This document shows, piece after piece, positions 1 through 8,303 of a DNA stretch of 64,000 bases. The DNA lies in the NCBI GenBank assembly GCA_041655955.1, contig JBBAEN010000001.1:992001-1056000 (forward strand), in the 5' to 3' direction. The first letter of the stretch is position 1. Every line of letters starts with the position of its first letter. Both the position numbers and the translations under genes were made by a program. The stretch is from Micavibrio_A sp041655955. GTDB lineage: Bacteria; Pseudomonadota; Alphaproteobacteria; Micavibrionales; Micavibrionaceae. Under the pieces are notes generated by a model. It ran no database searches. It was not told the origin of the DNA and saw only the letters and a list, made by a program, of their open reading frames with translations.

Positions 1-148
1 GTGCCATGGCGGCGTCCAGTTCTGGAATAGGCGGTTTCGGCGCTTCCGCCTTTGCACTGTTCGCACCCGACGTGGCCGCGCAGGCCGTGAGGGCAATCAT
101 GGAAATAGAAGCGATCAAAAGGGGGTTTTTCGGAAATATGCGGGGCAT
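1..148 (-). CDS. Lipoprotein, N-terminal part (C-terminus beyond left edge)
   Basis: Forty-nine codons are visible on the minus strand before the window edge. They read as a classic lipoprotein signal: a basic start (MPRIFPKN), a hydrophobic stretch (PLLIASISMIAL) and a lipobox LTAC with the acceptor cysteine near residue 23. A low-complexity Ala/Ser/Pro linker follows, as expected for a protein tethered to a membrane facing the periplasm. I chose the ATG at 148 because AAGGA lies 8 nt upstream; an in-frame ATG at 157 has no spaced ribosome site. Nothing of the functional domain is visible, so no function can be given. Confidence 0.75.
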   Translation of the reverse strand, partial: MPRIFPKNPLLIASISMIALTACAATSGANSAKAEAPKPPIPELDAAMA

Positions 149-279
149 GAATGCCATCCTTCATTGATAAAATCTCTCTAGGCATCCATCCTTAAGATCC
201 TCCCCCCATGCGTCAAGCAAAGGGGGGCTTCCCCGCCATCTTATGCACAACCTATCGGGAAAGGCAGGATTTTAGCGCG

Positions 280-1344
280 TTAGCTCCGGCGGCGCAGCCG
301 CAGGGCACGCGTCAGGAGCGTATAGCCTTTTGGATGCAAAATCCCGCCAGTATGCAAAATAAACAGGGCAAGCCAGAGATAGAACAGGACGAATTCCGGG
401 ACATTCAGCAACTGCGCCATAAAACCGCACAGGGCAAAAAAGGCGATTAGCCCCAAAATCATGCCTGTCGTCACGGACGGGGCGATCCCCGCATCAAGGA
501 AACGGTGATGCAAATGGCGCCTGTCGGCGTTGAACGGGTGGAGGCCGCGCAGGCTGCGCGCAAGGAACAGCGCGAACGCGTCCATCACGGGAATCGCGAT
601 GATCCATATGACCGTCGCAGGATTAAGCGGCGCGCCGCCCCCTTGCGAAAGCGCGATACAAAACCACCCAAGCAAGAGTCCGAGGCACAGCGCCCCCGCA
701 TCCCCCAAAAAGACCGATGCCTTCCGGTTCCACGGGCTGCGCATATTAAAGATCAGGAAACCTGCCAGCGCGCCGAACAGGATCGCAAGGATCCAAAAGA
801 CATCCCACCGTTCTGTCATGGCGCAAACAGCCATCATGGCAAGGCTTACCAAAGCGCAAAAACCGCCCGCAAGCCCGTCCACCCCATCCATCATATTGAT
901 GGCGTTCATCAGCAAGGCCAATGAAAGAATCGTGAATCCCTTGGAAAGAAGACCGAGTTCGACCGGCCCGAAACCGAAGAGATTGCCGAGGCTGCTTATC
1001 TGCATCTCGCCAGCGATAACGACGAATGTCGCCGTAAAAAGCATCACGGCAAATTTTACCTGTGATTTCAATCCCCGCGCATCATCCACGGCCCCCATAA
1101 CCAGCAAGACGCAAAGCCCCGCCGCCAGCGGCCACGGCACAATGGCCTGCCCGCTTGTAAACCACGTGAAAAGAAGGAAAACAGGAATGATGGCAAGGCC
1201 GCCAACAGGCGGGACGGCCTCTTCATGTTTTTTCCGCCCGCCCGGCTTATCGGAAAAACCGAACCACAGCGCAAGGCGGCGCCCTGTCCACAGGGCCAGT
1301 ACGGAACAAGCAAAAGCGGCGGCTGCAAAAGCGAATAACAGCAA
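280..1344 (-). CDS. WecA/MraY-family undecaprenyl-phosphate sugar-1-phosphate transferase
   Basis: A 354-residue polytopic membrane enzyme of the family that moves a (N-acetyl)hexosamine-1-phosphate from UDP-sugar onto undecaprenyl phosphate, the first step of O-antigen, capsule or enterobacterial-common-antigen-type glycan synthesis. Seen: about ten hydrophobic segments; the metal and substrate motif VDDARG near residue 86; NAINMMDGVDGLAGG near 147; FLGDAGA near 211; and a His-rich cytoplasmic loop (HPFNADRRHLHHRF) near 267, which is typical of WecA rather than MraY. The only in-frame start after the upstream stop is TTG at 1344, preceded by AGGG at 9 nt spacing, so a non-ATG start is likely. 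The exact sugar cannot be read from sequence. A GDP-fucose-synthase-like gene at 8304-9302 suggests a surface-polysaccharide role nearby. Confidence 0.88.
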   Translation of the reverse strand: MLLFAFAAAAFACSVLALWTGRRLALWFGFSDKPGGRKKHEEAVPPVGGLAIIPVFLLFTWFTSGQAIVPWPLAAGLCVLLVMGAVDDARGLKSQVKFAVMLFTATFVVIAGEMQISSLGNLFGFGPVELGLLSKGFTILSLALLMNAINMMDGVDGLAGGFCALVSLAMMAVCAMTERWDVFWILAILFGALAGFLIFNMRSPWNRKASVFLGDAGALCLGLLLGWFCIALSQGGGAPLNPATVIWIIAIPVMDAFALFLARSLRGLHPFNADRRHLHHRFLDAGIAPSVTTGMILGLIAFFALCGFMAQLLNVPEFVLFYLWLALFILHTGGILHPKGYTLLTRALRLRRRS

Positions 1345-1440
1345 GACTAAAAACCCTGATCCATATTAGAATATCGTGCAAACCCTGCTTGTACGCGGCT
1401 TCACGGGACGGTTCAACCAGATTTATAAAGCCCCACCCGC

Positions 1441-3231
1441 TTATGCCCGTTTAAAACGGCTGGCGGCAAGCGCCCTCACCGTAGAAGCCGGCAGGCTGAA
1501 CGGGCCGGAACGTATAATATCCGCCAGAAGATGCGCCCCCGCCAGAGAGGACACCAGCCCATGCGAACCGTGGGCCGTGGAGATATAATGCCCCTCCCCG
1601 TCCAGCGCGCCGATAATGGGGAACCTGTCTTTCGAGGCCGTCCGCAAAGACGCCCTGCGCCCGGTTATCCGGAAACCGGGGCCGGACAGGGCCGGAACAT
1701 TTTCCAAAAGCTGGCGCAAATTGCTCTCGTCATCCTCATCCCGCGCCAGATTATCCTCCAGCCATTTCTGGAAAGTCGCCCCGATTGCATGGCTCCCGCC
1801 CCTGCAAGCGGCAATATAACCGCCATAGGAAAGATTGCATTTCAGCTTCCGGCTTATGGCGTTCGCTTCAACCATTGTCACCTGCCCGCGCACCGTATGG
1901 ACGGGCAAATCAAACATGCTGCCGGCCGCGGCGGCGTTGGCATAAAGGACGATATCTCCTTCAACAGGCGCATAAACGCCGCGCCTGACCTCCACATCCC
2001 GCACATAGGCGTGGCAGAGTTTTTGCGGGCTGACCTGCGCAGCGTCGGCAAGATAAAGGGCCGGATGGGAAAGCGGCACGCCCGCGATGGAAGAAGCCTC
2101 CGCCGCACCGACGAGCCGCATGTGATCCACCGCCCATCCCCAGTTCGCCGCCGTCCGCGTCAGGCGCTTTTCCTTTTCTTCCCCCGTGATAAGGTGAAGC
2201 CCGCCGCAGCGCGCGTAATCAATCGCGGAAAAGCGCGCGAAACTGCGGATGGCCTGTGCGTAGCCCGCCGTATAAAAATCTGATTCCGCCGTGCGGAACG
2301 CGCTGAAACGCGGGTTGACGAGGCCGGTCGGATTACCGGACGCATAAGCCGCAATACCGCCGGGATCATAAAGGACGGGCGTAAAGCCATATTGCTTTAA
2401 GCTATAAGCGGCGGAACATCCCGCAAGCCCGCCGCCAAGGATATGTACCGTCCGCGAAGCCGTTATAGGGGGCGCCATGGCGGGGCCTATAGCAGGCGCG
2501 GCAGGCGCGGTAGACACGGGAGGCGCAGCGCCCTCCCCCGCGAACCGCCCCGCCAGCATGTCGCGCTTGGTTCCGAATCCTTTGCGCTTTTCAACCGCGA
2601 AGCCCGCCGCCCGCAAGCCGCGCTTGACGAATCCCGCCGCCGTAAATGTCGCGGCGCTCGTCCCCGCATGGCTGAGCCGCGCCATTTGCCCGAATAATTC
2701 TTCCGTCCACATGGCAGGGTTTTTCGACGGGGTGAAACCGTCCAGAAACCACGCATCGACGCTGGCCGTGATTTCCGGCAGGACGTCGTTCACATCGCCG
2801 AAAATCAGGGTGAGCGCCACGCGCCCGTCAAACACCATGCGGTGGAACCCCGGGACGCGGATGGGATATTGCTCCAGCATCTTGTCCAAAGAGGGCGCAA
2901 GCCGTTCTTTCCACGGCTCCAGCCACCGGCGGATTTGCTCCGCCGTAAGCGGGTATTTTTCAATGCTGATAAAATCGAGGAAAGCCCCCGCCGGTGCGGT
3001 GCGATCGAACAAATCCCACGCCAAAAGGAAATTAAGCCCCGTCCCGAAGCCGGTTTCGGCAATGGTAAAACGGGGGCGGCCTTGCCATGCTTCCGGCAAA
3101 TTGTTACCGTCCAAAAAGACATGCTCCGTTTCCGCCGCGCCGTCCGCGCGGGAAAAATACACATCGTCGAACAATTCAGACCTTGGCGCTTCCATCTCCA
3201 GCAACCATATAGAAGAAGTTGTCTTAAACAA
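1441..3231 (-). CDS. mnmC: Bifunctional tRNA 5-methylaminomethyl-2-thiouridine biosynthesis protein MnmC
   Basis: 596 residues with two fused domains. The N-terminal SAM methyltransferase (about 1-230) has FDDVYFSRADG and AETGFGTGLNFL. The C-terminal FAD-dependent oxidoreductase (about 265-596) opens with the nucleotide-binding motif ILGGGLAGCSAAYSL and ends with a glycine-rich STAHGSHGL. Known: the oxidoreductase removes the carboxymethyl group from cmnm5U34 and the methyltransferase makes mnm5U34 at the tRNA wobble position, following MnmE/MnmG. The order matches E. coli MnmC, unlike bacteria where the domains are separate. The first available start is TTG at 3231; an ATG at 3195 would remove 12 residues that align with the family. 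It is divergent from the peptidase gene with only 17 bp between starts, so each promoter must lie inside the other gene. Confidence 0.93.
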   Translation of the reverse strand: MFKTTSSIWLLEMEAPRSELFDDVYFSRADGAAETEHVFLDGNNLPEAWQGRPRFTIAETGFGTGLNFLLAWDLFDRTAPAGAFLDFISIEKYPLTAEQIRRWLEPWKERLAPSLDKMLEQYPIRVPGFHRMVFDGRVALTLIFGDVNDVLPEITASVDAWFLDGFTPSKNPAMWTEELFGQMARLSHAGTSAATFTAAGFVKRGLRAAGFAVEKRKGFGTKRDMLAGRFAGEGAAPPVSTAPAAPAIGPAMAPPITASRTVHILGGGLAGCSAAYSLKQYGFTPVLYDPGGIAAYASGNPTGLVNPRFSAFRTAESDFYTAGYAQAIRSFARFSAIDYARCGGLHLITGEEKEKRLTRTAANWGWAVDHMRLVGAAEASSIAGVPLSHPALYLADAAQVSPQKLCHAYVRDVEVRRGVYAPVEGDIVLYANAAAAGSMFDLPVHTVRGQVTMVEANAISRKLKCNLSYGGYIAACRGGSHAIGATFQKWLEDNLARDEDDESNLRQLLENVPALSGPGFRITGRRASLRTASKDRFPIIGALDGEGHYISTAHGSHGLVSSLAGAHLLADIIRSGPFSLPASTVRALAASRFKRA

Positions 3232-3248
3232 AAAGGATTAGAGTTCAT

Positions 3249-5324
3249 ATGCCCACGCAAAACCCCCTGCTTTCCGCTTTCACGGCCCCCCACGAAGCGC
3301 CACCCTTTGACCGGATAAGGGAAGAACATTACCTGCCCGCCGTCAAAGCCGCGATCGAGGAGGCCCGCGCCAATATTGAAAAGATAAAATCCAATCCCGA
3401 AAACCCGACCTTTGACAATACGGTTGCGGCGCTGGGACTGGCGAGCGAGCGGCTCGGCATGGTGACGGGCATTTTCTACAACCAGCTTTCCGCCGCGGGA
3501 ACGGACGAGGCCGAAGAACTCGCCGCCGAAATCGGCCCGCTTTCATCGAATTTCAGCAGCGACGTCAGCATGGACGAAATTCTATTCAAGCGCGTCAAGG
3601 CCGTTTACGACGCCCGCGAAGGACTCAATCTCACGGTTGAGCAAACCACCGTCCTCGATGATTGCTATAAAGGTTTCGTCCGCGGCGGCGCCTTGCTCGA
3701 AGGAGAGGCGAAGGCCCGTTTGCGCGAAGTGAACGAACAGCTTTCCGTCCTCTCCCCCACTATCGTCAAGAACGTCAAGAAATCAGCCGAAGCCTTCACG
3801 CTCGTCATCGACGATGAAAAAGATCTGGCGGGCCTGCCCAAAAGCGCCATTGACGCGGCGACGCTTGAGGCGGAAGAGCGCGCCATGAAAGGAAAATGGG
3901 TTTTCACGCTTGATTATCCCAGCTACAGCCCTTTTATCACCTATGCCGACAACCGCGCTTTGCGCGAGAAAATATGGCGGGCCTTTTCCATGCGCGCCTA
4001 TGGGGACGAATTCGACAATTGTGAAAACGTCCTGACCATGGTGCGGCTGAAGCATGAGCGCGCCAATTTGCTGAATTATAAAACCCATGCGGATTTCGTT
4101 CTGGAACAGCGCATGGCGCAATCGCCGGACACAGTCATGGCGTTCTTGAAAAAACTTCTGGCGACCTATAAGCCCGCCGCGGAAAAAGACCTCGCAAACC
4201 TCGAAGCTTTCGCCAAAGAAAGCGGGTTTTCCGGCAAGCTCCAGCCATGGGACGTTCCCTATTACAGCGAAAAGATGAAGCAAAAACTCTTTGCCTTTTC
4301 GGATGAGGATTTGCGGCCCTACTTCCCGCTAACCCCCGTTCTTAAAGGCGTGTTCGAGCATTTCTCGAAACTGTTCGGCATTACCTTCACGCAAAAAGCC
4401 TATCCCGTATGGCACGGGGATGTCGTGACCTATGAAGTCACGGATACGGAAACGGGCGGCTTTCTCGGCCTGTTCTATGCCGATTTCTATCCGCGCAAGG
4501 GCAAGAAGCAAGGCGCGTGGATGACATCCTACCGCGAACAGGGCGAATTTAACGGCGGGATGAAACGCCCCTTTGTCGCAATCGTTTGCAACTTCACGAA
4601 GCCGACCAAGGATGCCCCATCGCTCCTGACGCATGACGAAGTCCTGACCCTTTTCCACGAGATGGGCCACGCCATGCATATGATGCTTTCCGACGTGACC
4701 TATGCGTCGCATTCCGGCACATCCGTCTTGTGGGATTTTGTCGAGCTTCCCTCTCAGGTTCAGGAAAACTGGGCCTATACCAAGGAAACACTGGATCTCT
4801 TCGCCCGCCACTATAAAACGGGCGAAGCCATTCCGGCGGAGCTTGTGCAAAAGCTGAATGACGCGAAAAACTTCTTTGTCGGCTGGATGGGGCTGCGCCA
4901 AAGCAATCTCGGCCTTATCGACATGGCATGGCATTCGGCCGATCCGGCCGCCATTGATGATGTCGCCGCCTTCGAGGATGAAATCACAAAGGACACGGCC
5001 CTTTTCCCGCGCATGGCCGGCCCCGTTTCCACGTCCTTTACGCATATTTTCGGCGGCGGCTATTCCGCCGGATATTATTCCTACAAATGGGCGGAAGTCC
5101 TCGACGCGGATACGTTCGATCTGTTCCTTGAGAAAGGCCTCTACGATCAGGAAACCGCCGCAAGATACCGCCGGGAGATCCTTGCCAAGGGCGGCAGCGA
5201 GCATCCGTCCATCCTCTACCGGAATTTCCGCGGGCGCGACGCCGATCCGGAATCGCTCCTTCGCCGCGAAGGGCTTCTGGCATCACACGGCGCAATAGGT
5301 GAAACGGGGCGTTCTTCGCTATAG
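3249..5324 (+). CDS. M3-family oligopeptidase (Dcp / oligopeptidase A type)
   Basis: A 691-residue cytoplasmic zinc metallopeptidase that degrades short peptides. Seen: the zinc-binding HEXXH motif in LFHEMGHAMHMML near residue 469, and the downstream glutamate region LWDFVELPSQ about 25 residues later, which supplies the third ligand in M3 enzymes. The conserved tail THIFGGGYSAGYYSYKWAEVLDAD holds substrate- and transition-state-binding Tyr/His residues. Length and layout (mostly helical N-terminal half, catalytic C-terminal half) fit PrlC/Dcp. There is no signal peptide. The ATG at 3249 has AAGGA about 10 nt upstream. I cannot decide between dipeptidyl carboxypeptidase and oligopeptidase A from sequence alone. 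Confidence 0.92.
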   Translation: MPTQNPLLSAFTAPHEAPPFDRIREEHYLPAVKAAIEEARANIEKIKSNPENPTFDNTVAALGLASERLGMVTGIFYNQLSAAGTDEAEELAAEIGPLSSNFSSDVSMDEILFKRVKAVYDAREGLNLTVEQTTVLDDCYKGFVRGGALLEGEAKARLREVNEQLSVLSPTIVKNVKKSAEAFTLVIDDEKDLAGLPKSAIDAATLEAEERAMKGKWVFTLDYPSYSPFITYADNRALREKIWRAFSMRAYGDEFDNCENVLTMVRLKHERANLLNYKTHADFVLEQRMAQSPDTVMAFLKKLLATYKPAAEKDLANLEAFAKESGFSGKLQPWDVPYYSEKMKQKLFAFSDEDLRPYFPLTPVLKGVFEHFSKLFGITFTQKAYPVWHGDVVTYEVTDTETGGFLGLFYADFYPRKGKKQGAWMTSYREQGEFNGGMKRPFVAIVCNFTKPTKDAPSLLTHDEVLTLFHEMGHAMHMMLSDVTYASHSGTSVLWDFVELPSQVQENWAYTKETLDLFARHYKTGEAIPAELVQKLNDAKNFFVGWMGLRQSNLGLIDMAWHSADPAAIDDVAAFEDEITKDTALFPRMAGPVSTSFTHIFGGGYSAGYYSYKWAEVLDADTFDLFLEKGLYDQETAARYRREILAKGGSEHPSILYRNFRGRDADPESLLRREGLLASHGAIGETGRSSL

Positions 5325-5581
5325 AAAAGAGGAAGGCTGTATCCCCGCGGTTTCGGCGCTGTCTATGAGGAGTTAGGGCGGCGCGAGCGGCGGAAGACCG
5401 ATTCTGGCACGGCGAATATTTGATGCACGCCCATGTTTAATGTCGATATTGCAGTTGCACGCGGCGATAAAAGCCTGTCTGTTTTCCCGCCCCAACCAGC
5501 GCGCACCTGATCCAGCGCCTCTATTTCGCGTAACGGGTGACGCGGCGGCCCCTGACGGGCGTCATCAAAGCTTTGCGTCAG

Positions 5582-6022
5582 TCAATCGCGTGCCACGCTT
5601 CCGTGATTTATCCACCGACGGCGGATATTATGCTTCGACCACGCTGCAAGATAAGCGATTTCCGGCTCGATTCCCGCATTCTTGTATTCTTCCGCATTAT
5701 ACATGAAAGCTCTGCCGTCATTGGTGCCGAGCCAGCGGATCATATTCGTCGCGATGCGCGTATCATGCTCGTCCGGCACGCCGCCCGTCAAAACATCGAG
5801 TATGGGAAACGCGTCCTGTTCATTTTCCGCAAACCATCGATCGACTTTGATAGCGGCATCGCCGATCATCTCCTGCTCGCCGCGGATTTTTTCGGGGAGC
5901 ATCAATTTCTGCCATTTCTTGACAAAAACGACTTCCGCAATCACATCCTCGCGCACGGCCGTATAGGGCGCAAAATTCCAGATAACTATATTGGCTTCTT
6001 CATCGAACATGGACAGGCACAT
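5582..6022 (-). CDS. Hypothetical protein, unrecognised
   Basis: About 146 residues, acidic and soluble-looking, with no signal peptide or membrane segment. The composition (evenly spread Trp, Glu, Ile; motifs such as FAENEQDAFPILDVLTGGVPDEHD and NMIRWLGTNDGRAFMYNAEEY) is that of a real protein, and I prefer it to the opposite-strand frame, which reads as Arg/Ser-rich nonsense. The start is unsure: TTG at 6034, ATG at 6022 and ATG at 6010 are in frame and none has a good ribosome site. A minus-strand terminator at 6122-6164 upstream separates it from anything to the right, so it is probably monocistronic. I do not recognise the family. Confidence 0.55.
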   Translation of the reverse strand: MCLSMFDEEANIVIWNFAPYTAVREDVIAEVVFVKKWQKLMLPEKIRGEQEMIGDAAIKVDRWFAENEQDAFPILDVLTGGVPDEHDTRIATNMIRWLGTNDGRAFMYNAEEYKNAGIEPEIAYLAAWSKHNIRRRWINHGSVARD

Positions 6023-6121
6023 AAGGCGCTGCAAATTTTATGTCAAGACAAGGCGGCAGATTCCAAACGTAATTGCCAGTCCGGGCCGGCAATAGCCGGC
6101 AAGCGATATTCTGCGCGCAGC

Positions 6122-6164
6122 GCCCCAAAACAAAACGGAGGCCTTGGTGACCCAAGGCGCTCCG
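6122..6164 (-). terminator. Rho-independent terminator, minus strand
   Basis: On the minus strand CGGAG-CG-CCTTGG-gtca-CCAAGG-c-CTCCG forms an 11-bp stem with one small asymmetric bulge and a 4-nt loop, followed by TTTTGTTTT. On the plus strand the stem has no T-run after it, so it acts leftwards only. Confidence 0.75.
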
Positions 6165-6209
6165 CCGTGTGTGGGAGATTGCTCTCCCCCTCTATATTGC
6201 CGTTAAGCG
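6122..6209 (-). ncRNA. Candidate small RNA (about 88 nt) ending in a strong terminator
   Basis: Read leftwards, a TATAAA box (plus-strand 6217-6222) would start a transcript near 6209. That transcript contains a 6-bp hairpin closed by a GCAA tetraloop (6173-6188: GGGAGA-GCAA-TCTCCC on the minus strand). A GC-rich hairpin follows, with its run TTTTGTTTTGGGG. No coding frame with a ribosome site fits this stretch, and no minus-strand gene lies between 6209 and 8304 that would need this terminator. The layout of promoter, GNRA hairpin and terminator is that of a trans-acting small RNA, but transcription is inferred. Confidence 0.4.
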
Positions 6210-6400
6210 TACTCTTTTTATATCCGTTTTACCTTCGAGAGTGGGGAACCAGCGAAGATAAAACAGCATAACTTTGTTATTCTCAAAGCTGCGCTTTGGA
6301 CAATCTTAAATTATATCCGTTCTGTCAAGAAAATATTTAACTTGGCCGATGCCTTTTCCCTTGCATCATTTTACAGATTGGGGTAATAAAATTCCCAACC

Positions 6401-6419
6401 AACACTTAAGAAAAGTGTT
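6401..6419. promoter_or_regulatory. Inverted repeat upstream of XRE gene, candidate operator
   Basis: AACACTT-aagaa-AAGTGTT, perfect 7-bp arms, 35 bp before the start of the XRE regulator at 6454 and directly followed by TATAAAG, which could serve as a -10 box. Related bases (TTAAG..AAG.TG.TATAAA) precede the homologous regulator at 20356. Autoregulation is inferred. Confidence 0.45.
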
Positions 6420-6453
6420 ATAAAGACACATCCACTTGGAAATATTATAGAAA

Positions 6454-7116
6454 ATGACGATTACGACTGCCCAGATACGCGGCGCACGCGGCATTTTAAA
6501 CTGGAGCCAACAAGATCTGGCCCAGCGCACTGGTATTTCCGCCACCTCCATTGGCGCCATCGAAAACGGGCAAACGACCCCACGCGAAAGCACGGTTTCC
6601 ACGATCAGGAAGACTTTGGAAAATAGCGGTATAGAATTTATCGGCATGGACGGCGTCCGCACAAAAAGCGCCGATGTCCGGGTCTATTCCGGCACGAACG
6701 GTTTCAAGGATTTTTACGACGATGTCTATGAAACATTGAAAGTGCAGCCGGGAACGGTTTGCGTCAGCAATGTTGACGAAAACGACTTTTTGAATTTCGG
6801 TGACGACTTGCTGGAAAGGCATTCGCAAAGGATAAAGAATCTTGGGAACATTCAATACAAGATACTCATTCGTGAAGAGGACATGAATTTTGCGGCCTCC
6901 GGATACGCAGAATATAGATGGATAGCAAAAGAGCTGTTCACCACTGTCCCGTTTTATATTTACGGCTCTAAAATAGCGATTCTTCTCCTTGGAAATGAAG
7001 CGACGGCTATCGTCATGAATTACCCGGCCATCGCAGATGCCTTCAGGGTACAGTTTGAAGCAAACTGGGCAACGGCCCGCATTCCTCAGGAACAGCAACA
7101 GGGTTCTCAGAAATGA
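6454..7116 (+). CDS. XRE-family regulator with TrmB-like C-terminal domain
   Basis: 220 residues. An N-terminal Cro/C1 helix-turn-helix (residues 5-62: IRGARGILNWSQQDLAQRTGISATSIGAIENG) is joined to a C-terminal domain (about 75-210) containing YRWIAKELF, then IYGSKIAIL and FEANWATA. This order, ending in an F-E-x-x-W helix, resembles the effector-binding PLD-like fold of TrmB regulators. The same architecture recurs at 20356-20976. Its TGA overlaps the ATG of the next gene by 4 nt (ATGA), so it is co-translated with the EgtD-like methyltransferase and probably senses something linked to that enzyme. An inverted repeat at 6401-6419 is a candidate operator. The ligand is unknown. Confidence 0.75.
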   Translation: MTITTAQIRGARGILNWSQQDLAQRTGISATSIGAIENGQTTPRESTVSTIRKTLENSGIEFIGMDGVRTKSADVRVYSGTNGFKDFYDDVYETLKVQPGTVCVSNVDENDFLNFGDDLLERHSQRIKNLGNIQYKILIREEDMNFAASGYAEYRWIAKELFTTVPFYIYGSKIAILLLGNEATAIVMNYPAIADAFRVQFEANWATARIPQEQQQGSQK

Positions 7117-8261
7117 ATGTAAGCGCCATCAAAAGAAATAACGGCTTTATTGCCGCATTCAAGGCAAGTGCGCGTTCGGGAAACACGCCGGAAGCGGCAA
7201 TCACCAACGGCCTTAGGAAAGATTTCGCAAGGGCGCTCGAAGCCCGGACGCTGCAGGCGGATAAAGTCCCCTCTTTCGGCCTGTTGCTCAAATATTCCTA
7301 TTATGACAGCGGTAAAAACAGCTGGCCGGGCATTGACACGATGGACAAGGCCCCGTGGGACAGTCTTTCCTCCGCAAGCGATAGCTACGCCCAGTTCGGC
7401 ACAGGCGAAGTGCGCGCCATCAACATGGCCATTCGCGACGGGATGCTCGACGATATTCCGGCCGATGTCCATTATATGTCGCTGGGGCCGGGAAGCGTCG
7501 CTTCTTTCGTGGCCAAAGACTGCAAGATTCTGTCCGGCCTAAAAGCCACCAATCACAATCTTATCTCCGCAACGACGGTTGATATCAATGACCGCTATGC
7601 GCGCGATGCGGCAACGGAAATTTACGAAACATTCAACTGCGATGCGGTTGCATACCAGCTGGATTTCTTTACGAGCGCCTTGCCGAAAATACCGCTTTCC
7701 GCAAAAGTCACGCCCGTCATCGGCAGTTTCGGCGGAACGCTGCAAAACATGCCGCATACGGCCGAAAAAAGCCAAAGAGAAGCAACGCTTGAATTCTATA
7801 TGAAATTGCGCGGCAACCTGCCCAATGCGCATCTTATTATGACGGTGGACGCGCCTGCCGCCAATATCCCGCCATCAATCATAACCGCGCCTTATCAATA
7901 TTCGCTTGAAAACGAGCTATTCATCCTGAACTTTATGGCACGGGCAAAGGATCAGGGGATCATCCTCGATACGGATTACAACATTCTGCGCCACTGGAAA
8001 ACGCCTGACCCGGTCTGGAAAGACGGTGCGGTTAATTTATATGCGGAAGCGAAAACGGATCATACGCTGCACACGGTCGATGATACCTATGGCATTCGAG
8101 CTGGCCAGAGAATCTCTGTTTCAACCTCCCAAAAAGCGCCCATAGAAACCCATGTGGGGCTTCTCAAAGAGGCCGGTTTTACGCATGTTGCCTATTATCC
8201 GCAAAACAGCCAGATGCCGGAAACGGAAGTCGGGAAATATATTCTCCACGCCGCCCCCTGA
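7113..8261 (+). CDS. EgtD-like SAM-dependent methyltransferase
   Basis: 382 residues that look like the histidine-specific methyltransferase family (Methyltransf_33; EgtD makes hercynine from histidine for ergothioneine). Seen: a SAM-binding loop SLGPGSVASFVAKD near residue 125, an acidic strand end ATTVDINDRYARDAA near 152, a later strand PVIGSFGGTLQNM near 208, and the C-terminal pattern SLENELFILNFMARAKDQG with a final YYPQNSQMPETEVGKYIL. It is co-translated with the preceding XRE regulator. No EgtB-type sulfoxide synthase is nearby, so a full ergothioneine pathway is not supported here. The substrate could be another amino acid or small molecule. The fold call is firmer than the substrate. 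Confidence 0.65.
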   Translation: MNVSAIKRNNGFIAAFKASARSGNTPEAAITNGLRKDFARALEARTLQADKVPSFGLLLKYSYYDSGKNSWPGIDTMDKAPWDSLSSASDSYAQFGTGEVRAINMAIRDGMLDDIPADVHYMSLGPGSVASFVAKDCKILSGLKATNHNLISATTVDINDRYARDAATEIYETFNCDAVAYQLDFFTSALPKIPLSAKVTPVIGSFGGTLQNMPHTAEKSQREATLEFYMKLRGNLPNAHLIMTVDAPAANIPPSIITAPYQYSLENELFILNFMARAKDQGIILDTDYNILRHWKTPDPVWKDGAVNLYAEAKTDHTLHTVDDTYGIRAGQRISVSTSQKAPIETHVGLLKEAGFTHVAYYPQNSQMPETEVGKYILHAAP

Positions 8262-8303
8262 TGTTTTTCTCGGAGGCCCCGCCCTATCCACAGGCGGCAA
8301 GGC

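Noticed and set aside
530..1369. Plus-strand 279-codon frame opposite the WecA-like gene
   Set aside because: Rich in Pro/Arg/Ser with no domain, while the minus strand carries all motifs of a known transferase.
5537..6271. Plus-strand 244-codon frame opposite the hypothetical gene at 5582-6022
   Set aside because: Its residue composition is poor, it runs through the minus-strand terminator hairpin, and the opposite strand reads as a more natural protein.
7113..8261. Complete ergothioneine biosynthesis locus
   Set aside because: Only the EgtD-like methyltransferase is present; no EgtB-type sulfoxide synthase or lyase lies in the neighbourhood.
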